DNA of 64,000 nt from NCBI GenBank assembly GCA_902785355.1, contig CACZYF010000003.1, positions 1 through 64,000 of the forward strand, read 5' to 3'. This document shows, in pieces, positions 44,513 to 51,987 of the stretch. A program made the position numbers and the translations under genes. Below the pieces are notes generated by a model. It was not told the DNA's origin. It saw only the letters and a program-made list of their open reading frames with translations, and made no database searches. Every line of letters starts with the position of its first letter. Within the stretch, counting starts at the first letter, position 1. The DNA is from an uncultured Ruminococcus sp. (lineage in GTDB: Bacteria > Bacillota > Clostridia > Oscillospirales > Acutalibacteraceae).

Positions 44513-44551
44513 GATTGAGATTGCCGCGATTCAAAAGAATCTCACAATGAC
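44513..44551. repeat. Dispersed imperfect-palindrome repeat, copy 5
   Basis: Starts directly after the acn stop. Outer arms GATTGAGATTGCCGC and CTCACAATGAC; the inner arms are GATTC/GAATC instead of GCC/GGC of other copies, so pairing is kept while bases change. Confidence 0.68.
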
Positions 44552-44578
44552 TTTTATCAGTATGAAGGAGTAATAAAC

Positions 44579-45790
44579 ATGGCTAAAATACAGATGAAAA
44601 CGCCGCTGGTCGAGATGGACGGCGACGAGATGACCAGAGTTATCTGGCAGATGTTAAAGGACAAGCTGATCCTTCCCTTTGTCGATCTTAAAAGCGAGTA
44701 CTATGACCTCGGTCTGGTAAAGCGTAACGAGACCGACGATCAGATCACCGTCGACTCCGCCGAGGCGACCAAGAAGTACGGCGTAGCGGTAAAATGCGCT
44801 ACCATCACACCCAACGCCGCGCGTATGGACGAATACAACCTCAAGGAGATGTGGAAGAGCCCCAACGGCACGATCCGCGCGATCCTCGACGGCACCGTAT
44901 TCCGCCAGCCGATCCTCGTCAAGGGCATCACCCCCTATATTCCCAGCTGGACAAAACCCATCTGCATCGCGCGTCACGCTTACGGCGACGTTTACAAGAA
45001 CACCGAGATGAAGGTACAGCAGGGCTCCAGAGCGGAGCTGTGCGTGACCGATAAGGACGGCAACGAATCCCGCGAGCTGATCTTCGACTTCAAGAACAGC
45101 GACGGTATCATCCAGGGTATGCACAACCTCGACAGCTCCATCAGCTCCTTCGCGAGAGCTTGCTTCAACTATGCGCTCGATCAGAACAAGGATATCTGGT
45201 TCGCGTCGAAGGATACCATCAGCAAGAAGTATGATCACACCTTCAAGGATATCTTCCAGAATATTTATGATAACGAGTATAAGGAAAAATTCGAGGCGGC
45301 AGGCATCGAGTATTTCTATACCCTGATCGACGACGCTGTAGCCCGCGTCATCCGCTCCGAGGGCGGTTACATCTGGGCTTGCAAAAACTACGACGGCGAC
45401 GTCATGAGCGATATGATCGCGACCGCGTTCGGTTCCCTTGCCATGATGACCAGCGTGCTGGTCTCCCCTTCCGGCGTTTACGAGTATGAAGCGGCTCACG
45501 GAACCGTACAGCGCCACTACTACAAGTATCTCAAGGGCGAGGAGACCTCCACAAACTCCGTCGCCACCATCTTCGCATGGTCCGGCGCGCTGAGAAAGCG
45601 CGGCGAGCTCGACGAGCTGCCCGAGCTGTGCGACTTTGCCGATAAGCTCGAGAAAGCTACCATCGATACTATCGAAAGCGGTATCATGACCGGCGACCTC
45701 TACCTGCTGAGCTCGCTCGAAAACAAGAAGAAGGTCAACACCGAGGAATTCCTCGATGCTATCCACGATAAACTCGCTGAAATCGCTTAA
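44579..45790 (+). CDS. icd: NADP-dependent isocitrate dehydrogenase (eukaryote-like, homodimeric)
   Basis: 403 residues. '[20 protein letters not shown]', '[19 protein letters not shown]' and '[18 protein letters not shown]' are signatures of the dimeric type II IDH, distinct from E. coli-type Icd. Oxidises isocitrate to 2-oxoglutarate with NADP. The gene lies 66 bp after acn, with a dispersed repeat between them. Its stop codon forms part of the rex Shine-Dalgarno site. Confidence 0.95.
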   Translation: MAKIQMKTPLVEMDGDEMTRVIWQMLKDKLILPFVDLKSEYYDLGLVKRNETDDQITVDSAEATKKYGVAVKCATITPNAARMDEYNLKEMWKSPNGTIRAILDGTVFRQPILVKGITPYIPSWTKPICIARHAYGDVYKNTEMKVQQGSRAELCVTDKDGNESRELIFDFKNSDGIIQGMHNLDSSISSFARACFNYALDQNKDIWFASKDTISKKYDHTFKDIFQNIYDNEYKEKFEAAGIEYFYTLIDDAVARVIRSEGGYIWACKNYDGDVMSDMIATAFGSLAMMTSVLVSPSGVYEYEAAHGTVQRHYYKYLKGEETSTNSVATIFAWSGALRKRGELDELPELCDFADKLEKATIDTIESGIMTGDLYLLSSLENKKKVNTEEFLDAIHDKLAEIA

Positions 45791-45800
45791 GGAGAGAACT

Positions 45801-46457
45801 ATGTCTAAAGTCGTTTCGATACAGGTTATCAGGAGATTACCTCGTTATTACCGTTTCCTGAGCGAGCTGGAGGCAAACGGCGTGGAACAGGTTTCGTCTA
45901 CCAGGCTCGCTTCCATCATGAGCGCTACCGCTTCACAGGTGAGACAGGATCTCAACTGCTTCGGCGGCTTCGGAAGACAGGGCTGCGGTTACTCTGTTTC
46001 CGAACTCAGGGCAGAGATCGGAAAGATTCTCGGGCTCGATGATACGCATCACTCGATTCTGCTCGGTGCCGGAAACTTGGGCAGGGCGATCGCGACTCAC
46101 CTCAACTTCGAGCACCTCGGCTTCAAGCTGGACGCGATCTTTGAAAAAGATCATAAACTGGTCGGTACAATGCTCAGAGGTATTAAGGTACTCCCCGATG
46201 ACGAGATTGAAAATTATGTGAGCACTCATAACGTTGATACCGCTATGCTCGCGTTGCCGAAGGACTCTGTCGAAGCACTGATCGACAAGCTCTATGAGCT
46301 GGGAATCCGCAATTATTGGAACTTCAGCCATTTCGATATCTCGCGCAAATATGTCGATACGATTGTTGAAAACGTCCACCTCAGCGACAGCCTGATGACG
46401 CTGTGCTATCGTATAAACGAAAGGAAGCAATCTCTCGAAACTCATACTAATCCTTAA
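45801..46457 (+). CDS. rex: Redox-sensing transcriptional repressor Rex
   Basis: 218 residues. N-terminal winged helix ('RRLPRYYRFLSELEANGVEQVSSTRLASIMSATASQVRQDL'), then a Rossmann domain with 'LLGAGNLGRAIATH', and a C-terminal swapped helix. Rex leaves DNA when NADH/NAD is high and controls fermentation genes. The start at 45801 follows TAAGGAGAGAAC and lies ten bases after icd, so it is co-expressed with acn and icd. Rex is more often beside butyrate or alcohol genes. Confidence 0.94.
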   Translation: MSKVVSIQVIRRLPRYYRFLSELEANGVEQVSSTRLASIMSATASQVRQDLNCFGGFGRQGCGYSVSELRAEIGKILGLDDTHHSILLGAGNLGRAIATHLNFEHLGFKLDAIFEKDHKLVGTMLRGIKVLPDDEIENYVSTHNVDTAMLALPKDSVEALIDKLYELGIRNYWNFSHFDISRKYVDTIVENVHLSDSLMTLCYRINERKQSLETHTNP

Positions 46458-46483
46458 TAAAAACCTTTATCAAGGATTAGTAT
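46444..46483 (+). repeat. 12-bp perfect inverted repeat over the rex stop codon
   Basis: ATACTAATCCTT (46444-46455) and AAGGATTAGTAT (46472-46483) with a 16-base loop. It starts within the last rex codons. There is no T tail, so it may be an mRNA-stabilising hairpin or a protein site. Confidence 0.6.
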
Positions 46484-46501
46484 CAAATAACAGAATAAGA
46501 T

Positions 46502-46541
46502 AAAGTAACGGGGTTGTCTGTCAGACAGCCCCGTTACTTTT
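46502..46541. terminator. Bidirectional terminator between rex and the lipoprotein gene
   Basis: Perfect 12-bp stem AAAGTAACGGGG/CCCCGTTACTTT with an inner CTGTC/GACAG part, T-rich on both strands. Confidence 0.88.
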
Positions 46542-46547
46542 ATAGCT

Positions 46548-47192
46548 TTACTTAAACTCTACAGATGAAAGAATATCAAAGAATGTATCTTCATAATCGT
46601 CGTAACTGCTCTTCAACGCTCCGCCCTGAAGCACCCAATAGTGTGAATCGCTCTTCCTACAAATAGTCAGATATTTATAAGTATAACCAAGGTCTTCATT
46701 CAGAAATTCGTAGGTGAAATATTTTTCTCCGTTTTTTTCCTCGATCTCACTCACATTGGTTCCCTTAGCGCTTTCATGATGCAGGTTGAGATAATCGTCC
46801 ACTGTTTTCACTCCGGTATCTTCAAAGTCGCTGATCTTCTCCTTTAAAAGAGTTACCAGAACATTGTTCTTTTTATCAGTGATGATCGAGTCGATATCCG
46901 AATCATCGGGGATCAAGCTATTCATAAAATGATAACCTTCCGGAACGGTGATCTTAAAGTCATCGGTTTCCAGAACCGTTTCTTTATCGACATCTGTATC
47001 CAAATCAAAATCATTATCTGCGTCGTCTTTGTCGTCATCATCTTTATCGGTATCTGTCTTTTCCTCATCGGTATGCGAGGATTCGGTAGGAAGCTTGTCC
47101 GAAAGCTTGTCTGCGAACGACGAGCTTACACCGCACGCAGCCAGCGAGACCGCTATGATAACAGCAAGGATAATTGTCAGTGTCTTTTTCAT
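46548..47192 (-). CDS. Lipoprotein with an acidic linker, last gene of the ABC/PqqD run
   Basis: 214 residues. Signal peptide ending in the lipobox 'LAAC' near residue 20. Residues of about 40-75 are an Asp/Glu/Lys linker. The C-terminal domain ('DFKITVPEGYHFMN', 'YFTYEFLNEDLGYTYKYLTICRKSDSHYWVLQGGA') resembles the PsbP/DUF-type fold of small clostridial lipoproteins that bind at the membrane surface; no firm family. The start at 47192 has AAAGGAGAG. It is 54 bp after the ABC exporter gene and may belong to that operon. Confidence 0.65.
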   Translation of the reverse strand: MKKTLTIILAVIIAVSLAACGVSSSFADKLSDKLPTESSHTDEEKTDTDKDDDDKDDADNDFDLDTDVDKETVLETDDFKITVPEGYHFMNSLIPDDSDIDSIITDKKNNVLVTLLKEKISDFEDTGVKTVDDYLNLHHESAKGTNVSEIEEKNGEKYFTYEFLNEDLGYTYKYLTICRKSDSHYWVLQGGALKSSYDDYEDTFFDILSSVEFK

Positions 47193-47246
47193 GGTAAAAC
47201 TCTCCTTTAAATAATATCGTCTGCAAAGTACATTCAGCAACAATAA

Positions 47247-48923
47247 TTATTGCATTTCGATTTTTTTATTCCTGATCGTTACCGTCTTGTCGCAGATCTG
47301 CTCTGCGGCTTTCTTATGTGAAATAATGATACAGGTCTTGTTCTTTAATGCGCGGAGATTATGCAGAAGCTGCGCTTCAGTCTCTTCATCCAAGGCGGAA
47401 GTTGCCTCATCAAGGAGGATCACCGGGGCGCCGCTGAGCAGGGCGCGGGCGATGGCAACGCGCTGAACCTGTCCCTCGCTCAAACCGCCGCCACGTTCGG
47501 CGATCACCGTATCGAGACCCTTAGGCAGTTCGCTGATAAAATCATATGCACAGGCGGTCTTTGCCGCGTCGAGGATATCCTGTTCGGTAGCTTCAGGCGC
47601 GACAAAAGCGATATTTTCGCGCAGGGTTCCGGATAAAAGGAAATTCCCCTGAGGTACATAGGCGAACATTTTTCTCAGGCTTTTATCCACGATGTATCTG
47701 CCGTCATCAGAATCGATGTATATCTCACCGGAGATCGGTTGATAGACGCTCAGCAAGAGCTTCATCAACGTACTCTTACCGATACCGGAAATACCCTCGA
47801 TGGCTATAAACTCGCCTTTCTGAACCTTTAATGAGGTATTTTGGAGTACGATATCACGATCAAAAGCAAAACTGATATCGTCAAAGCATATCGCGTTCAT
47901 TTTCTGATACAGCTTGTCGGTATCAACTTCTGAGTGCAGCTCCGCTTCTTCGGGGATGCTCTCGATCTCCATGATTCTCTCAGCAGAGGCAAGCGCAGTA
48001 AAATAAGTCGGGAAAATATTGGAGATGCCCTGGATAGGTGTACGGATCTGACCGACCAGCGAAGTGATCTGCATCAACACACCGTAAGAGATCGCACCGT
48101 AATAAAGTTGAACGGCGCCCCAGCCCAGGCCCCAGACAAACGCTAAAGCAAAAAGCGCAGACATACCCGTACCGGTTATAATAGAGAAAATGTTTCTCTT
48201 ACGCTGTGAGCGGTAGCTATCCTGCTGCAATTCGCCGAGAGATTTTGTCATACGATCCTGAGCGTCAAAGGTTTTGATCATCAAAATCGAACCCAGCCCT
48301 TCCTGCATCAAGGAGCGTATTCTTCCCTGCTTCTCCTGCACATCCTTGTGCATACGCTTGGTTACCGGTTTAAATAAAGTAGCAACAGCAAAAACAACAC
48401 CTCCTACAACAACAAAACCCAACGCAAACCATATATCGATACTCAGCAAAATCGCAAATACGCCGATGAGCTTGACGATAAAAAAAACCAGATTCGGAAT
48501 GATAGAGACGATCGCCGAGGTGACAACGCCGATATCCGCCGTAATACGATTCATCAGCTCACCGCTGTGGTAGGCGGATATTCTCGCATAATCCTTGACC
48601 AGAATATCGGAAAACAGCTTTCTCTCAAGCTGTATCTGAAGCTTCGTACTAACCTTAAAAATCAGGTCGCGTGCCAATACCAGCGACGCTATCTGGATCA
48701 GCGTAACGCCGAGATACAGCAAGCCGTAATGAATCACGTCGTCAAAGCTGCCGCCGTTGACGCCCTTTACCGCGGCGTCAACCAGATCACGCGCATAGAT
48801 CGTGTTATACACACCGATAAAAGCGTAAACACCGTAAATAATCGTTAATAGTATGATATTGTGCAGCTGAGGCTTCGCGCCGGATATGATCCAGCGTAAC
48901 GCGCCGTTCTTATTTTTTGACAC
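47247..48923 (-). CDS. ABC exporter, fused permease and ATPase
   Basis: 558 residues. Six membrane helices in the first 320 residues, then an ATPase with 'GISGIGKSTLMKLLLSVY' (Walker A), 'VPQGNFLLSGTLRENIAF' (Q-loop), 'LSEGQVQRVAIARAL' (signature) and 'VILLDEATSALDEET' (Walker B). There is no N-terminal C39 peptidase domain, so leader removal would need another protease. The GTG at 48923 follows GGAGGATATTT and is preferred to upstream ATG codons. It follows the HPrK-like gene by about 100 bp and fits export of a peptide or lipid. Confidence 0.88.
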   Translation of the reverse strand: MSKNKNGALRWIISGAKPQLHNIILLTIIYGVYAFIGVYNTIYARDLVDAAVKGVNGGSFDDVIHYGLLYLGVTLIQIASLVLARDLIFKVSTKLQIQLERKLFSDILVKDYARISAYHSGELMNRITADIGVVTSAIVSIIPNLVFFIVKLIGVFAILLSIDIWFALGFVVVGGVVFAVATLFKPVTKRMHKDVQEKQGRIRSLMQEGLGSILMIKTFDAQDRMTKSLGELQQDSYRSQRKRNIFSIITGTGMSALFALAFVWGLGWGAVQLYYGAISYGVLMQITSLVGQIRTPIQGISNIFPTYFTALASAERIMEIESIPEEAELHSEVDTDKLYQKMNAICFDDISFAFDRDIVLQNTSLKVQKGEFIAIEGISGIGKSTLMKLLLSVYQPISGEIYIDSDDGRYIVDKSLRKMFAYVPQGNFLLSGTLRENIAFVAPEATEQDILDAAKTACAYDFISELPKGLDTVIAERGGGLSEGQVQRVAIARALLSGAPVILLDEATSALDEETEAQLLHNLRALKNKTCIIISHKKAAEQICDKTVTIRNKKIEMQ

Positions 48924-49027
48924 AAATATCCTCCAATACATCAATCAGTTTGACAAGCAGTCAGCTCATCGTTTAACGAGCGATAAACATACAGAAGCGG
49001 TACCTCTTCCCCACTCTATCATACCGA

Positions 49028-49699
49028 TCATATTCTCTCTAAAATAAAATCAAGATCATTGACGTCCCTGACGCCGTAGAAATCGACGCGGTGCATTACG
49101 CGCTCCAGGATAAACAGCGTGTGCTTGGTGCGTTCCTGACGGCAGTTCTCTGATACAGCATGCATGAACAGCGGTACAAAATCCTTTGCTTCGATCTTTC
49201 TTAAGGAATCAAAGCGTTTACTGTCAACAAATACGATCGAAGAAAGCTTGAGCTTCCTACCGGTTTTGGAACGGAAACCATTCTTACCGAAAGGCGTATC
49301 AAAAACAAAATAGTCATCATCCTGCATACGGATACCGGGATAATCATAAACAAATGCCAGCTCTTCGGGAATCACGTCGTTTAAATCAACCGAAGAATCA
49401 TCCGGTGCCGCAAACAGCGTGCAAACGCCGTCGTGTTCCACGCCGACCGCACGCATCGGAAACCCGTTGAAGTCAAACAAAGCCCATGAGAAAAGCGTTG
49501 CGATATACATATTCTCGATAACATCAGAAGTCACGCCTTCGTTCTCCTCCATCATCTCGATCAGTCTGTCGTCGGACATTTCGAGGACAACATTAGGGTC
49601 AGCCTGATAAGTTACCGCATAGCGACGAATACTATCGGCAAGGGTAGGAGAATTGGTTTTTATCTCAACATTCAGGTCAGAGATCCGATACAAAGCCAT
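49028..49699 (-). CDS. HPr-kinase-like protein lacking the P-loop
   Basis: 223 residues. The general HPrK/RiPP-kinase-like order is seen: a beta-rich start, 'VGVEHDGVCTLFAAPDDSSVDLNDVI', 'VYDYPGIRMQDDDYFVFDTPFGKNG' and 'KLSSIVFVDS'. In active members I recall the first segment reads like SAPSGTGKST; here the Gly/Lys/Ser-Thr of Walker A are replaced by 'AAPDDSSVD'. It is therefore probably not an active kinase. It lies 12 bp after the peptidase gene in the PqqD operon. Relationship to HPrK is by pattern, not by a search. Confidence 0.6.
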   Translation of the reverse strand: MALYRISDLNVEIKTNSPTLADSIRRYAVTYQADPNVVLEMSDDRLIEMMEENEGVTSDVIENMYIATLFSWALFDFNGFPMRAVGVEHDGVCTLFAAPDDSSVDLNDVIPEELAFVYDYPGIRMQDDDYFVFDTPFGKNGFRSKTGRKLKLSSIVFVDSKRFDSLRKIEAKDFVPLFMHAVSENCRQERTKHTLFILERVMHRVDFYGVRDVNDLDFILERI

Positions 49700-49711
49700 A
49701 ATTTGCCTCCG

Positions 49712-50164
49712 TTATTTATGTCTGATTAATCTGTAAATCTTTGAAACGATCATCCGCAAACGTTTCTTCAGCATCATGCGGCGTATATACAAGCGGTAGG
49801 AAAAGTCTGTTGTTTCATACCGACGCCCCTTGTGAGTAAAACCGGTCATCAGCGCGAGGATATCGTCATCCGTCACGTCGAATTCGTAGTAATATTGGTT
49901 ATCGCCGGAGAAGATATAGCCGCCGTCACGATCGAAACCGATCACGCGATGCAATACGACCTGTCCGGTACGTCGACGAATATAAAAAGCGACATCATAC
50001 TTTCGCAGTCTGTTGATAGGAGCCGAGAGGGTAACCTTGTCGGTTTGTCCGTCCAGCATCGGCAGCATACTGGTACCGGTCGGCAACAGTTCGACATCCT
50101 GTCCCCTGTCAAAGCATTCCTGCATCACCGCAACGAACTCTGCGGAATCAATATGCTCACTCAA
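49712..50164 (-). CDS. S24/S26 signal-peptidase-like protein
   Basis: About 150 residues. 'LPTGTSMLPMLDGQTDKVTL' has the catalytic Ser of signal peptidases. 'VVLHRVIGFDRDGGYIFSGDNQYY' has the His of the Ser-His (SEC11-like) type and the GDN box. A basic C-terminus may touch the membrane, but no clear membrane helix is present. The TTG at 50164 with AAGAGG upstream overlaps the PqqD stop and is taken as start. The context suggests that it cleaves a peptide leader; this is not proved. Confidence 0.75.
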   Translation of the reverse strand: MSEHIDSAEFVAVMQECFDRGQDVELLPTGTSMLPMLDGQTDKVTLSAPINRLRKYDVAFYIRRRTGQVVLHRVIGFDRDGGYIFSGDNQYYYEFDVTDDDILALMTGFTHKGRRYETTDFSYRLYIRRMMLKKRLRMIVSKIYRLIRHK

Positions 50165-50420
50165 GCAGATCAGCCTCTTGCAGTTTGCCGATAAAGGAGT
50201 CAACATCAGCGGAGGCCTTCGCCTCATCAACGTCGTACTCCGCGAGAAGCTTCGCGATCAGGTCGTCACGCTCAGCACCCACAGCCAAAAGCTCCCAGAG
50301 CATCGCTCCGCTCTCGCTGAGCTTGATGATACCGGAAAAATCAACCGCTCGTGTACGCACGGGGACAACCACAAATGAGCCGGCGATCTTTTTCAATATA
50401 AAATTATCCCTAACCTTCAT
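50157..50420 (-). CDS. PqqD-like protein (RiPP recognition element fold)
   Basis: 87 residues. 'FILKKIAGSFVVVPVRTRAVDFSGIIKLSESGAMLWELL' followed by a helical 'LIAKLLAEYDVDEAKASADVDSFIGKLQEADLLE' matches stand-alone PqqD-like proteins, which hold RiPP leader peptides for modifying enzymes. The start at 50420 has GGTGATTAC before it; a longer start at 50456 is open but less likely. First gene of the operon. No radical SAM, cyclase or dehydratase gene is found in the window. Confidence 0.8.
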   Translation of the reverse strand: MKVRDNFILKKIAGSFVVVPVRTRAVDFSGIIKLSESGAMLWELLAVGAERDDLIAKLLAEYDVDEAKASADVDSFIGKLQEADLLE

Positions 50421-50543
50421 GTAATCACCGTTCCAAACATCGTTATAATGATACATTGCACACACGTGCAATGCCGAATCAGTCTTATATCGGTCACTGA
50501 TAAAGCTGTTTTATCAGCAGCCTATAATAATCAATATATAAAA

Positions 50544-50572
50544 ATTATATCCTATCATCACCCAATTTGCAA
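50544..50572 (-). promoter_or_regulatory. Promoter of the PqqD operon
   Basis: Minus strand TTGCAA (50567-50572), 17-bp spacer, TATAAT (50544-50549). The leader of about 117 bases contains two hairpins: CTGATAAA/TTTATCAG (50497-50517) and CATTGCAC/GTGCAATG (50454-50473). No small ORF with a ribosome site is present in the leader. Confidence 0.78.
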
Positions 50573-50621
50573 GTAGGAAATACAAGAACGCCGATCATAT
50601 GACAAAAAAGCACAAAATCGC

Positions 50622-50667
50622 AAAAAAATATGCCCGATGCAGAATGAACCTGCAAACGGGCATATTC
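50622..50667 (-). terminator. Terminator after the LRR-dockerin gene
   Basis: Minus-strand perfect 10-bp stem AATATGCCCG/CGGGCATATT with an inner TGCAG/CTGCA stem and T7. It ends the upstream transcript before the PqqD promoter. Confidence 0.85.
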
Positions 50668-50677
50668 ATTTATTCAG

Positions 50678-51712
50678 TTACTGCGTGATCCATTCACCGA
50701 TCGGATAAGCAACATTTAAAAGCGCGGCATAACGCATGATGTAGGTCGCGTCGATGATCTCGACATCACCGCTGCGGTCTACATCGGCGGCGTTCTCATT
50801 ATAGGAAGAAACGTCGATGTAATTCAGCACGCGCTGGATGACAGTCGCGTCGGTAACGTCCACCATCCCGTCGCCGTCAGCATCACCGAGAAGGAGCCTC
50901 ACGGCTTCCGTCGGCTCCTCCGTAACAGGCTGAGTCGGCTCGGGAGTCTCGGTCACAGGCTCTGTAGGCGTCTCGGTCGGCTCCGTTACCGGCTCGGTCG
51001 GCACAACGGGGATATTCTCCGGATCAAGTACAACGTAGCTCATACCCTTATCGATCGCGTAATGATAAGCTGTCGTATCATAATACACGCCGAGCGTCAG
51101 ATTACTGTCGTTCATGAAAGACGAGTTCGCTATCGAAGTAACGCTGCGGGGAATCTCAATATAAGTCAGGTTCGGGCAGTCCGCAAAGGCATAGAATCCG
51201 ATCTGTGTTACCGTATCATTAAGCGTCACGCTGCTCAGCGCGGTACATCCGTTGAAGCACTGATTCGGTACCGAACCGTTCGTTGCATTGAATATCACAG
51301 AATCAATTGATGTACAGCCTTGGAACGCGGCTGTATCTATCGTCGCGACCGTGTTAGGAATCACCACTTCACCGGTGAGGTTGCTGCAATTTGCGAAGGC
51401 ATAGGAACCGATACGGCGGAGAAATGCGATATTCGAGAAATCGACCGAAGTGATCTCAGTGTTATCAAGAAACGCACGATTGCGGATATCCACAACATAA
51501 CGCATATTGATATAGTACGGAATCTTGACCTCGGTAACACCCTCGGCGGCGCCGCAGATCGTTACCTCATCGTTATTCAGATAGGTGTAGAGCAGACCGT
51601 TATCATAGTAGATAACGTCGGCATATACCGTTACGATCGAAGCACAAGCCATTAATAATGCTAAAAACAAGACAGAAAGCCTTTTTATCTTATTTTTCAT
51701 ATTCATCACCAT
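50678..51712 (-). CDS. Secreted BspA-type leucine-rich-repeat protein with dockerin
   Basis: 344 residues. Signal peptide to about residue 31. LRR_5/BspA repeats follow ('YAFANCSNLTGEVVIPNTVATIDTAAFQGCTSI' type) over residues 60-220. After a Pro/Thr/Glu linker ('PTEPVTEPTETPTEPVTE') comes a type I dockerin with two calcium loops ('GDADGDGMVDVTDATVIQ', 'ADVDRSGDVEIIDATYIM'). It would attach to a cohesin scaffold as a binding part rather than an enzyme. ATG codons at 51712, 51706 and 51700 are all possible starts; GGTGATGAAT best fits 51700. Confidence 0.88.
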   Translation of the reverse strand: MVMNMKNKIKRLSVLFLALLMACASIVTVYADVIYYDNGLLYTYLNNDEVTICGAAEGVTEVKIPYYINMRYVVDIRNRAFLDNTEITSVDFSNIAFLRRIGSYAFANCSNLTGEVVIPNTVATIDTAAFQGCTSIDSVIFNATNGSVPNQCFNGCTALSSVTLNDTVTQIGFYAFADCPNLTYIEIPRSVTSIANSSFMNDSNLTLGVYYDTTAYHYAIDKGMSYVVLDPENIPVVPTEPVTEPTETPTEPVTETPEPTQPVTEEPTEAVRLLLGDADGDGMVDVTDATVIQRVLNYIDVSSYNENAADVDRSGDVEIIDATYIMRYAALLNVAYPIGEWITQ

Positions 51713-51743
51713 TCAAACAGAGTTGACAAATAATTTGATATAA

Positions 51744-51776
51744 GTACAGGCAGTACAGCGGGTGTACTGCCTGTAC
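51744..51776. terminator. Perfect 14-bp hairpin after the 52-residue peptide gene
   Basis: GTACAGGCAGTACA (51744-51757) and TGTACTGCCTGTAC (51763-51776) with a 5-base loop. The minus-strand tail is TTATATC, so it is a poor classical terminator. It could also be an mRNA 3' end or processing hairpin. Confidence 0.55.
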
Positions 51777-51815
51777 AGATTATTAGATTAAGTTGCAGGG
51801 GAGCACGGATAATGA

Positions 51816-51974
51816 TTAATCATCAATTAAACCGCTGGTTAAATCACCTTCACCATTGTCATCACCTGAACGATTCGGATCCTCAGGTTCAGCTGAATAA
51901 TTTGAAGCAGCCAGAGTATCGCGCAATGTGAGTGAAGTGATTTCGAAATCAGGAGAATTATATTCTTTTTTCAT
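51816..51974 (-). CDS. 52-residue peptide, candidate RiPP precursor
   Basis: Too short for usual gene calls, but with GGAGG eight bases before the ATG and a start 13 bp after the giant-protein stop. It begins 'MKKEYNSPDFEI', a YxxPxF pattern like the Tyr-x-x-Pro part of RiPP leaders bound by PqqD-type domains. A middle 'LRDTLAAS' could be a cleavage region, followed by an acidic Asp/Gly/Asn-rich C-terminus ending 'GLIDD'. There is no Cys. Assignment as substrate of the PqqD system 1.4 kb downstream is inference. Confidence 0.6.
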   Translation of the reverse strand: MKKEYNSPDFEITSLTLRDTLAASNYSAEPEDPNRSGDDNGEGDLTSGLIDD

Positions 51975-51987
51975 TTATCATTCCTCC

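Noticed and set aside
50421..50677. A precursor peptide in the leader of the PqqD operon
   Set aside because: Only an N-terminal extension of PqqD is open there; no independent ORF with a ribosome site was found.
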